Source: an uncultured Oscillospiraceae bacterium
Lineage (GTDB): Bacteria > Bacillota > Clostridia > Oscillospirales > Acutalibacteraceae
Assembly (NCBI GenBank): GCA_900554535.1
Contig: USIA01000044.1
Location: forward strand, 1 to 11,371
Direction: 5' to 3'
Length of the DNA: 11,371 nt
The notes beneath the pieces were generated by a model. That model worked only from the letters and a program-made list of their open reading frames with translations, made no database searches and was not told the origin of the DNA. The position numbers and the translations under genes were made by a program. This document shows positions 7,101 to 11,371 of the stretch, one piece after another; within the stretch, counting starts at the first letter, position 1; every line of letters begins with the position of its first letter.

Positions 7101-8408
7101 CTCCACCAGTCCGTCCTCGCTGGTTTTCGTCACTTCCAGGCTGCCGCGCTTCAGCTTGTTGTTGAAATTCACGGTAGCGGTCTGGCCGCTGACGATGGTC
7201 ACGCGCTGGGTTTCCTGGGGTTCATATTTGTCAATGGACTGCTCGGTTACGGTATAAACGCCGGGGTTGAGGTCGGTGATGTCGATCTCGCCCGCCTCAT
7301 TGGTGGTCTTGGTGGCGCTATACCCCTCGCCGGTGATGGTGAAGTTGATCCCGGCCACCTGTCCATCCTCGGAAGTCTTAATCAGCTTCATATTGCCGGT
7401 TTTCACTTCCAGGTTCAGATAGCCCACCATAGAATCGGACACGGTTTCCCCATAGGTGGCAAAGTCCTGCTTGCCGCCGCCGGTAATGCCATCCGTCCAA
7501 ACCACGACGCCGCTGCGCTGGGCAGAGATTTTTTCTGCTTTCACCGTTACAGAACCTTTGATGGCCTGGGCGGAAGTGATGGTGAGCTGATTGCCGTCCA
7601 CGGAGAAATTCAGCCCGGTGGTGCTGCTGGAGAAGGTGTAGTCACCCAGCACACCGTTGGTATCCGTGAGAGTGAGGGAATACTGCTGGCCGTCCCATTT
7701 CAGCTCATAGGCCCCGGCGTCGGCGGTACTGCTGAAAAAGCTGGGGAGCATAGTGTGGCGCTTGACCGCGCTCTCAATGGCGGAATACTGGCTGAAAATC
7801 TCGCTATATAGGGGATGGTCGGCGCTGATATATTCCGTCACGTTGTTTTTGCCCTGGGCATTGGCGTCCACATGGTTAAACTGGCTGTCGCGCTCACCCA
7901 CGACGGTTTCCCAAACAAGAAGCTGGGTAGCGATATATCCCGCGATCTTGCTGGCGTCCTCCGGGTTCCCACTCATCCATGAGGTGCTGGCGTTGCCCTG
8001 CCAGCCATAGGTCATAATCCGCCCGATATATTCCTTGATGGTATCCGGCGGGATGGTGGGGTTTAAGTTGGACGGATAGTTATCCCAGAAATCCTCACCG
8101 CGCCCGGTGTACTGGTCGCCGGTATTCACACCGACGCCCGGCTCAATACAGTAGATGGCCCTGCCATTGAAGGCGTCCTGGGTGTGGACGGAAAAGCTGT
8201 CGTTCTCTCCGGTGGACCAGCCGCCCAGGAAATTCAGGGCGGGATGGCCCCAGCCGGCCTTGTTGGGGTCGCTGGCACGGGGCAGGTCGATCATATACGT
8301 CGTCATATTTTCGCCTGCGGCAAAAGCCGTAGTTCCTGTCCCTACGAACACGCCCAGGCACATGAGCAGGGCCATGAACAGGGACAGAGGCTTTCTCAAT
8401 GCTTTCAT
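4179..8408 (-). CDS. Giant thioester/Cna-B surface adhesin, sortase-anchored, 1409 aa
   Basis: I start at 8408 because that ATG has AAGGAGG seven bases upstream and opens a classic signal peptide (MKALRKPLSLFMALLMCLGV, then cleavage near AFA-A at 28-32); the ATG 12 codons earlier has neither. Residues 33-220 form a thioester domain: Cys87 in YCIEPG and Gln162 in TQLLVWE are the expected Cys-Gln pair, which in this family makes an internal thioester that reacts covalently with host amines. Residues 230-330 are a beta-rich linker domain. Residues about 335-1364 hold roughly ten Cna-B/SpaA modules; nine show the Lys/Glu/Asn set for intramolecular isopeptide bonds (e.g. K344/E389/N417, K428/E479/N507-508, K1284/E1330/N1361), while the fourth has Gln681 where Glu is expected. 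The ninth has a DTNGNKELDEGDE loop resembling calcium-binding loops. The C-terminus has the sorting signal TPKTG (1366-1370), a hydrophobic span (about 1376-1398) and tail GKRKKGKNTVK. No sortase is in the window. ICE-borne SpaA-like proteins are known; the ligand cannot be read from sequence. Confidence 0.93.
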   Translation of the reverse strand: MKALRKPLSLFMALLMCLGVFVGTGTTAFAAGENMTTYMIDLPRASDPNKAGWGHPALNFLGGWSTGENDSFSVHTQDAFNGRAIYCIEPGVGVNTGDQYTGRGEDFWDNYPSNLNPTIPPDTIKEYIGRIMTYGWQGNASTSWMSGNPEDASKIAGYIATQLLVWETVVGERDSQFNHVDANAQGKNNVTEYISADHPLYSEIFSQYSAIESAVKRHTMLPSFFSSTADAGAYELKWDGQQYSLTLTDTNGVLGDYTFSSSTTGLNFSVDGNQLTITSAQAIKGSVTVKAEKISAQRSGVVVWTDGITGGGKQDFATYGETVSDSMVGYLNLEVKTGNMKLIKTSEDGQVAGINFTITGEGYSATKTTNEAGEIDITDLNPGVYTVTEQSIDKYEPQETQRVTIVSGQTATVNFNNKLKRGSLEVTKTSEDGLVEGMTFHLYGTSLSGQPVDEYAVTDGNGVARFENVLIGTGYVLEEVDTPVRYVVPDSQTATIEWNEVTHKSVNNVLKKFRVTVTKSDVETGTPQGDGSLAGAVYGLYKGDTLIDSFTTDENGQFTTGYYVCDSDWTVREISPSEGYLLDSTIHKVGAEPELYEIELNDTANDVTEQIIKGDIAIIKHTDDGETQIETPESGAEFQVFLKSAGSYENARESERDVLVCDENGFAQSKKLPYGTYVVRQTKGWEGRELMDDFEVYIAQDGQTYRYLINNANFESFIKVVKVDAETGVTIPYAGAGFQIYRPDGSKVEMTFTYPTPTTIDTFYTNSEGYLVTPEKLEYGSGYSLVEVQAPYGYVLDSTPVYFDVTEDNSSEEGGVTVIEVTKPNMAQKGIIKVSKTGEVFSSVAESEGVYQPVYEVQGLPGAVFEITALEDVYTLDGTLRYSAGEVVDTITTGEDGTAQSQPLYLGKFQVKEIQFPHGMVDTGENITNVELVYAGQEVEVTETSASFYNQRQKALVSLDKVLEQDETFGIGMNGEISAVTFGLYAQEDITAADGSVIPADGLLEIVSVNENGQAVCSTDLPFGSFYLKELSTDSHYLLNGETFPFTFEYGGPSVAVVEISANDGEAVTNELIRSEIKGLKTDENGTGLGGAVIGLFQSDETEFTAENALATATSAEDGSFSFAGVPYGNWVLKELESPEGFILSDEVIPVTVEEDGQVVEISLANERIYGDLWLTKVDKDYPNNKLTGAEFEVYRDTNGNKELDEGDELLGKLEETSTGIYEMSHILYGGVFVKETKAPEGFLLDENAYYVEITENGKIYEVENEAGIGFTNMAQTGSLRIEKTSSNGNVEGFSFRVTGANGYEQVFTTDENGEIFIEGLRVGDYTVSEVSDGASANYVLPADKKVTILADKTTVAEMHNELRDTPKTGDDSKPWLWAALMGVSAMGAAALGVAAYVGKRKKGKNTVK

Positions 8409-8433
8409 CGTGTTACCTCCTTGAAATGGCCGC

Positions 8434-8461
8434 AAAAAAAGCACATCGCTCTGGATGTGCT
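8434..8461 (-). terminator. Terminator-like hairpin directly upstream of the adhesin ribosome binding site
   Basis: A perfect 8-bp stem (8440-8447 with 8454-8461, loop of 6) is followed on the minus strand by seven T (8434-8440). It ends about 15 bases before the adhesin AAGGAGG. Placed here it can only stop transcripts arriving from parB or from a leader promoter, so it is either the parB terminator or an attenuator of the adhesin gene. Confidence 0.75.
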
Positions 8462-8489
8462 GCTTACGGCTGGATTCTGTTTACGTTCT

Positions 8490-8572
8490 AAAAAAGAGAG
8501 GCGCGCCAATCGTTCTCCACCTTATCCGTTCTGTCTGCCAAACCTGTGGATTCTTGAAAGAACCAGCCTCCC
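8490..8572 (-). ncRNA. Candidate structured leader RNA closed by a terminator-like stem
   Basis: On the minus strand GGGAGGC (8566-8572) can pair with GCCTCTC (8496-8502, one G-U), followed by six T (8490-8495). The 63 bases enclosed contain a hairpin (TGG/CCA plus TTCTT/AAGAA, 8547-8565) and an alternative, mutually exclusive pairing of TCCAC/GTGGA (8516-8520 with 8546-8550). AGAACG occurs three times (8484, 8511, 8527 on the plus-strand coordinates). This could be a small RNA or a switching leader of the adhesin gene; it matches no riboswitch class I can name. No convincing promoter was seen just upstream. Confidence 0.4.
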
Positions 8573-8687
8573 CAAATATCTTCTTTTTTAGGCTGTTTAG
8601 GTGGTATGAGGGGGTAAGGTGTGGAGAGGGGGAACAGCGAAAACACCGGTTCCCTGCAAATGGGCGCACTGCTCCCTTGGTAGTGGA
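8573..8687. other. parB-adhesin intergenic region, upstream half
   Basis: No credible ORF. The minus strand has a GGGAAC/GTTCCC hairpin (8630-8635 with 8649-8654) soon after the parB stop but no T run, so it is not a clear terminator. A pyrimidine-rich stretch follows. No consensus -35/-10 pair is visible; a GATATT element near 8577-8582 is the only weak -10 candidate. Where adhesin transcription begins is therefore unresolved. Confidence 0.4.
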
Positions 8688-9650
8688 CTATCTCTCTAAA
8701 CTGCGCTGGCGCTTGCGGTAGAGTTCCAGTGCCTTAACAATGGTGTCCTCGATCTTCTGCGTGGGCGTCCCCGGCGCAAAAAAACGGCTGATTTTTTCTT
8801 TTGGGATTTTGAACTGTTCTTTTTGATTGGGCTTTTCCTCCTTCATAATGGAAACAAGGGCGTCTTTGGCCAGCCTTTCATCGCCAGTCTTGGCTTCGGA
8901 CATCTGGCGCATTTTGATGGCCTGGGCGTGGGACGGGGTGCAGTCCATCTCGTCCATGATAGCGAACAAGTCGGCCTGTTCTTCTTTTCGCAGGTAAGAC
9001 AGCTCCACCGCTGGGCGCATGGCGATCTGGAGCATCTCCGGGTCCCGGATGACGGAATTATCCACCAGCTCCAGGATTTCCGGGATGAGGTGGGTGAGGC
9101 GGATATAGCGGAACACTTGATCTCTGCTCTCGCCACTTTGCCGTCCAAGTTGTGCTGCTGAATCTAACTTTGTCGCCACTGGCGATAAAGTTAAATCTGT
9201 CCTCTGTCCTTGCCTTTTCATCGCGTCCAGTTTCATCTTATAGGCAAACGCCTTTTCCGATGGCAGAATCTGCTCCCGCTGCAGGTTGGAGTCCACCATG
9301 ATAATCGTGGCTTCATCGTCGGTGAGCTGCCGCACGATACAGGGGATTTCTTGGAGCTGTGCCAGCTCCGCCGCCATTTTCCTACGGTGTCCGGCGATCA
9401 TTTCATAGCCGCCGCCTTGCTTGGGGCGTACCAGCGCAGGAACCAACACGCCGTACTGCTTGACGCTCTCCGCCATTTCCTGCATGGCCGCGTCCATCCG
9501 CACTTTGAAAGGGTGATCTGGGAAATCGCTGATCTCTGAGGGGTTCAGGTTGACGACTTTCTCCAATCTGGCCTCTGCACGGCTTTCCTCGGTGGAAAAC
9601 AGGTCATCGACTGAGGGAAGATTGAAGTTTAGCCCGTTGCTTTTCGCCAT
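8688..9650 (-). CDS. parB: ParB/Spo0J-family partition protein, 320 aa
   Basis: The start at 9650 (MAKSNGLNFNLPSVDDLFST) has AGGAGG nine bases upstream, lying inside parA; the two genes overlap by 47 bases in different frames. The ParB N-terminal domain is clear: NPSEISDFPDHPFKV (36-50), VLVPALVRP (68-76), the CTP-binding GHRRKMAA box (87-94) and DSNLQREQILPSEKAFAY (120-137). Residues about 147-187 contain a family-typical insert (QGQRTDLTLSP) and a helix-turn-helix region (AAQLGRQSGESRDQVFRYIR). The C-terminal part is helical and ends KRQRSLER. As a ParA partner it would bind a centromere-like site; no canonical Bacillus parS palindrome was found, so the site may be ICE-specific, possibly among the repeats at 10887-11110 (inference). 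It is of usual length for ICE/plasmid ParB. Confidence 0.92.
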   Translation of the reverse strand: MAKSNGLNFNLPSVDDLFSTEESRAEARLEKVVNLNPSEISDFPDHPFKVRMDAAMQEMAESVKQYGVLVPALVRPKQGGGYEMIAGHRRKMAAELAQLQEIPCIVRQLTDDEATIIMVDSNLQREQILPSEKAFAYKMKLDAMKRQGQRTDLTLSPVATKLDSAAQLGRQSGESRDQVFRYIRLTHLIPEILELVDNSVIRDPEMLQIAMRPAVELSYLRKEEQADLFAIMDEMDCTPSHAQAIKMRQMSEAKTGDERLAKDALVSIMKEEKPNQKEQFKIPKEKISRFFAPGTPTQKIEDTIVKALELYRKRQRSLER

Positions 9651-10452
9651 CCGCCAGCACCTCCTTTGAAAAATCCGCGTAAGCCTGGGCCACCTTGCTC
9701 CCCTTATCGTAGGCGTAAATACTCTTGCCTGCGGCGCTGATTTCTGCGGCTTTGATGGCTACGGGAATCTCGGAACGATAAATTTTCAACACGCTCCCGT
9801 AACTCTGCCGCAGTGTATCCGCTGTCTGTCTGGCAAGGTTTGTGCGCCCATCCACCAGAGTGAGCAGCACCCCGTCCACCTTCAGAGCCGGGTTGATCTG
9901 CCGCTTCACTTTATTGATGGTTTTCATAAGCTGGGTCATGCCCTTGGCGGGAAGATAATGGGCCTGCACCGGGATAATCACGCTGTCCGCCGCAGCCAGG
10001 GCGTTTATCGTAATCATGCCCAGGGACGGCATACAATCAATGAGAACCACATCATAGTGCTTCTTGACCTCATTGACATAGGTTCTCAGCGTAAACTCCC
10101 GGCTCATGGCGGTGACCAGGCGCATTTCCAACGCGGACAGCTCAATGTTGGCGGGCATAAGGTCTACACCCTCGATGTGGTGCATTATGCCCTCATCTGT
10201 GGTGAATGGCTCATCCCGGATCACTTTTTCCATGACCGTGGCCAGGGTGGTGGGCAGGCTGTCTTGGTCTTGCCAGCCCAGGCAGGTGGTGAGGTCGCCC
10301 TGGGGGTCTGCGTCAATGAGCAGCACCTTTTTCCCCAGACGGGCTAAACCAATGCCCAGGTTCACCGTCGTGGTGGTTTTGCCTGTGCCGCCTTTCTGGT
10401 TGGCCAGCGCGATCACGCGGCTATCCTTGGGGCGGCTTCTTTGTTCCGGCAT
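9604..10452 (-). CDS. parA: ParA/Soj-family ATPase, 282 aa
   Basis: The frame is open to 10578, but the start at 10452 (MPEQRSRPKDSRVIALANQK) has AGGAGG eight bases upstream; alternatives at 10458 and 10473 are too close to or precede the ribosome binding site. The deviant Walker A is KGGTGKTT (20-27), followed by VLLIDADPQGDLT (43-55) and Walker B VVLIDCMPSLG (135-145). Later landmarks are VIIPVQAHYLPAKG and a C-terminal AYADFSKEVLADG. This is the ATPase of a type Ia-like pair without an N-terminal DNA-binding extension (Soj-like), working with the overlapping parB. In ICEs such pairs are thought to stabilise the excised circle or aid transfer. It is separated from the upstream 54-aa gene by a strong terminator and a leader hairpin. 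Confidence 0.93.
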   Translation of the reverse strand: MPEQRSRPKDSRVIALANQKGGTGKTTTTVNLGIGLARLGKKVLLIDADPQGDLTTCLGWQDQDSLPTTLATVMEKVIRDEPFTTDEGIMHHIEGVDLMPANIELSALEMRLVTAMSREFTLRTYVNEVKKHYDVVLIDCMPSLGMITINALAAADSVIIPVQAHYLPAKGMTQLMKTINKVKRQINPALKVDGVLLTLVDGRTNLARQTADTLRQSYGSVLKIYRSEIPVAIKAAEISAAGKSIYAYDKGSKVAQAYADFSKEVLADGEKQRAKLQSSLSR

Positions 10453-10479
10453 TTTCATGTCCTCCTTCTTCATAGATTT

Positions 10480-10506
10480 AGCCGCCCGTTGGCAAGACGG
10501 ACGGCT
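10480..10506 (-). promoter_or_regulatory. Hairpin in the parA leader
   Basis: A 10-bp inverted repeat (10480-10489 with 10497-10506, one G-U when read on the minus strand, 7-base loop) lies about 14 bases upstream of the parA ribosome binding site. There is no T run, so it is not a terminator. It could be an operator palindrome (ParA or ParB autoregulation) or an mRNA stabiliser. No strong promoter was seen beside it. Confidence 0.45.
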
Positions 10507-10536
10507 ATGTATGGGGAGTCTGAAAGATGGGGCATG

Positions 10537-10575
10537 AAAAAAGCCGCTTACTCTTTCTGAAAAGAATAAGCGGCT
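10537..10575 (-). terminator. Strong intrinsic terminator of the 54-aa gene
   Basis: A 9-bp perfect stem AGCCGCTTA/TAAGCGGCT (10542-10550 with 10567-10575) extends through a nearly paired TCTTT/AAAAGA interior and is followed on the minus strand by six T (10537-10542). It lies 22 bases after the 54-aa stop and before parA, so parA needs its own promoter or read-through. Confidence 0.9.
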
Positions 10576-10597
10576 CATAAGGCGGCGATATGTAATT

Positions 10598-10762
10598 TTA
10601 CATCTTCTTCACCGGGGCGCACATGGCTTTGAGCAGAAGTTCATCCAGGCAGCCGGTGTCCCGGTTTTCCCGGAGCATGGTATTCCGCAGGTGGTTGAGG
10701 CTCTGGATGACTATGCTGTTCTCGGCGGGGGTGAGGGTTATCTTGAATTTCCGTTTTTTCAT
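10598..10762 (-). CDS. Small basic ICE protein, 54 aa
   Basis: The frame is open to 10834, but the ATG at 10762 is right: AAAGGAGG stands upstream with a suitable spacer, and a consensus -10 lies just upstream, inside the longer frame. The product begins MKKRKFKITLTPAENSIVIQ and continues SLNHLRNTMLRENRDTGCLDELLLKAM, ending PVKKM. A basic N-terminal strand (KRKFKITLT) followed by two helices is reminiscent of short ribbon-helix-helix-like DNA binders, and first position in the element plus its own promoter would suit a regulator; this is inference only. It does not match a named family I can state. Confidence 0.75.
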   Translation of the reverse strand: MKKRKFKITLTPAENSIVIQSLNHLRNTMLRENRDTGCLDELLLKAMCAPVKKM

Positions 10763-10786
10763 AGGGCGTTCCTCCTTTACGCTTTC

Positions 10787-10816
10787 ATTATATGTAGAAA
10801 GAACGCTACACCGCAA
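10787..10816 (-). promoter_or_regulatory. Sigma-A-type promoter of the 54-aa gene
   Basis: On the minus strand TATAAT (10787-10792) is a perfect -10, with TTGCGG (10811-10816) as a -35 at 18-base spacing. Transcription should start near 10780, leaving a short leader that contains the ribosome binding site of the gene at 10762. It is the best promoter in the window. Confidence 0.8.
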
Positions 10817-10893
10817 ATGTGCGAGTTCGTCCACTTGAAACGTAACAGCGGCAACTCAGAAGAACAAGATAAACTGGATTCGGTTTGGTCAAA

Positions 10894-10909
10894 TCCTGAC
10901 AAATCAGGA
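10894..10909. repeat. Small perfect palindrome in the first direct repeat
   Basis: TCCTGA and TCAGGA flank CAAA. It occurs only in the left copy of the 24-base repeat; the right copy has diverged here and lost it. Confidence 0.5.
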
Positions 10910-10912
10910 CAT

Positions 10913-10970
10913 CCCCTTCAAAAGAAAAACCGTTCACAAAGGCTGTCATGGAATCGAAAAAATGAAGGGG
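10913..10970. repeat. Inverted repeat CCCCTTCA / TGAAGGGG
   Basis: Perfect 8-base arms at 10913-10920 and 10963-10970 with 42 bases between them; too far apart for a simple terminator. It may be a protein-binding site at the element end. Confidence 0.5.
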
Positions 10971-11006
10971 AAAATACCCTCTAAAACACCCCGATTTCGG
11001 CTCGCA

Positions 11007-11066
11007 GTTGCCCCATTTTTTAATCATAACGGGGTCAAAAAGGGCCTGTTGCCCCATTATTAATCA
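11007..11066. repeat. Direct repeat pair GTTGCCCCATT...TTAATCA
   Basis: Copies at 11007-11026 and 11048-11066 differ only by length and base in the central T/A tract; both read GTTGCCCCATT then TTAATCA. Start-to-start spacing is 41 bases, about four helical turns, which would place bound proteins on one face of the DNA. Confidence 0.65.
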
Positions 11067-11136
11067 AGAAAAACCGGGTCAGGCGAGGTCAAATCCTTCC
11101 AAAATCGGACAAAGGACAACAGACTTTTTGGAAAGG

Positions 11137-11172
11137 AAAAAGCCCGGAAAACCGCATGGTTCCGGGCTTTTT
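11137..11172 (-). terminator. rpsI terminator
   Basis: A 13-bp inverted repeat (11137-11149 with 11160-11172) with a GC core (GCCCGG/CCGGGC), A-rich on one flank and T-rich on the other, lies 30 bases downstream of the rpsI stop. It can act in both directions and would insulate rpsI from the element. Confidence 0.88.
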
Positions 11173-11202
11173 GAGCATTTTTGAATTGGTTTGTCGGGCC
11201 TG

Positions 11203-11371
11203 TTATCTCTTGGAGAACTGAGGCGCGCGACGGGCAGCCTTGAGGCCGTACTTCTTGCGTTCCTTCATTCTCGGGTCGCGCGTCAGGAAACCGGCCTTCT
11301 TCAGTGCGGGGCGCAGGTTCTCGCTGTCATACTGCAGCAGCGCGCGGGCAATGCCGTGGCGGATGGCGCCG
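11203..11371 (-). CDS. rpsI: 30S ribosomal protein S9, C-terminal 55 residues (5' part outside window)
   Basis: Reading the minus strand from the right edge gives GAIRHGIARALLQYDSENLR, then PALKKAGFLTRDPRMKERKK and YGLKAARRAPQFSKR followed by TAA at 11203-11205. The GIARALL, AGFLTRDPR-KERKKYG and QFSKR blocks are diagnostic of bacterial S9, whose basic C-terminal tail reaches the ribosomal P site. The reading frame is intact to the natural end, so insertion of the element has not damaged the gene; this is what tyrosine-integrase elements do when they recreate the gene end at the junction. The 5' part lies beyond the window. Confidence 0.97.
   Translation of the reverse strand, partial: GAIRHGIARALLQYDSENLRPALKKAGFLTRDPRMKERKKYGLKAARRAPQFSKR

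Larger units (their letters stand above)
10887..11110. repeat. 24-base direct repeat pair beginning GGTCAAATCC
   Basis: Copies at 10887-10910 and 11087-11110 agree at 19 of 24 positions, with identical first 11 bases (GGTCAAATCCT) and identical GGAC ends, exactly 200 bases apart. A shorter GGTCAAA also occurs at 11033-11039. Candidate arm-type integrase sites or ParB sites. Confidence 0.65.
10817..11136. other. AT-rich non-coding ICE terminus
   Basis: No ORF here has a ribosome binding site. The region is visibly richer in A/T than the rest and holds two direct-repeat pairs and two inverted repeats (listed separately). This is the kind of sequence expected for an element end bound by integrase/excisionase or for a ParB-binding site; which one is not decidable from the sequence. 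Confidence 0.55.
1..11202. mobile_element. Terminal part of a clostridial ICE (Tn1549-like gene order), next to rpsI
   Basis: A single minus-strand block carries parA, parB, a giant Cna-B surface protein, and a chain of short overlapping hypothetical genes. From knowledge of Firmicutes ICEs this is the accessory end of Tn1549-like elements; the conjugation, relaxase and integrase genes would lie beyond the left edge. The right boundary is drawn at the rpsI stop codon because the last chromosomal gene is rpsI, whose 3' end I recall as a reported ICE insertion site in streptococci. The exact att core is not visible because the second copy is outside the window, so the true edge could fall inside the last rpsI codons or left of its terminator. 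No integrase, excisionase, relaxase or type IV secretion gene is present here. Element identity is inferred from gene content, not from any search. Confidence 0.75.

Noticed and set aside
6546..7811. 421-aa open frame on the plus strand opposite the adhesin
   Set aside because: Same kind of shadow; composition mirrors the antisense of Cna-B repeats and no family is recognisable.
8409..8444. Longer N-terminus for the adhesin (start at 8444)
   Set aside because: Would start in the terminator hairpin and put 12 residues before a complete signal peptide; ribosome binding site fits 8408.
8490..8572. Known riboswitch or T-box
   Set aside because: No conserved core of a riboswitch class I can recognise and no T-box sequence; kept only as an unnamed structured leader.
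10453..10578. Longer N-terminus for ParA (start at 10578)
   Set aside because: Would begin inside the upstream terminator; the strong ribosome binding site fits 10452 instead.
10806..11057. 83-aa minus-strand open frame in the element terminus
   Set aside because: No ribosome binding site; covers the promoter of the 54-aa gene and the repeats; composition unlike its neighbours.
10887..11110. CRISPR array
   Set aside because: Only two copies of each repeat, imperfect, with unequal spacing and no cas genes.

Overview
The window is the end of an integrative and conjugative element (ICE) in a Gram-positive, moderately GC-rich Firmicute. The best fit is a gut Clostridia/Oscillospiraceae-type host. 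Every gene I accept lies on the minus strand, so transcription runs right to left. At the right edge is the 3' end of the chromosomal rpsI gene (ribosomal protein S9) with its terminator. To its left is a ParA/ParB pair, a giant LPxTG-like surface protein and a run of small hypothetical genes. That gene order is typical of Tn1549-like clostridial ICEs. Integration at the 3' end of rpsI is inferred from the junction; no integrase or second att copy is inside the window.

Layout from right to left (direction of transcription). rpsI 3' end (11203-11371) with terminator (11137-11172). A roughly 300-base AT-rich terminus with direct and inverted repeats (10835-11136). A consensus promoter and a 54-aa basic protein (10598-10762) ending in a strong terminator (10537-10575). 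parA (9604-10452) and parB (8688-9650), overlapping by 47 bases. A 279-base intergenic leader with two terminator-like RNA structures (8434-8461, 8490-8572). A 1409-aa secreted, wall-anchored adhesin (4179-8408) with an N-terminal internal-thioester domain and about ten CnaB/SpaA-like modules. A 29-aa membrane peptide (4054-4143) missed by ordinary ORF cut-offs. A GC-rich terminator (4018-4045). Then a compact operon of seven small proteins (134-3988), in which five successive junctions are 4-base ATGA overlaps. At the left edge is the 5' end of another gene (1-115), probably the large polyvalent methylase/helicase-type protein usual at this place in such ICEs, which appears frameshifted.

Working model (inference). 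ParA/ParB stabilise the excised circle or otherwise serve ICE maintenance. The thioester adhesin is displayed on the wall by a host or ICE sortase and could form covalent bonds to host tissue or to partner cells. The coupled small genes are accessory mobile-element functions expressed at low level by read-through of the terminator at 4018-4045. None of the small proteins has a function I can name with confidence; two neighbours (207 and 212 aa) look like diverged duplicates over their N-terminal halves.
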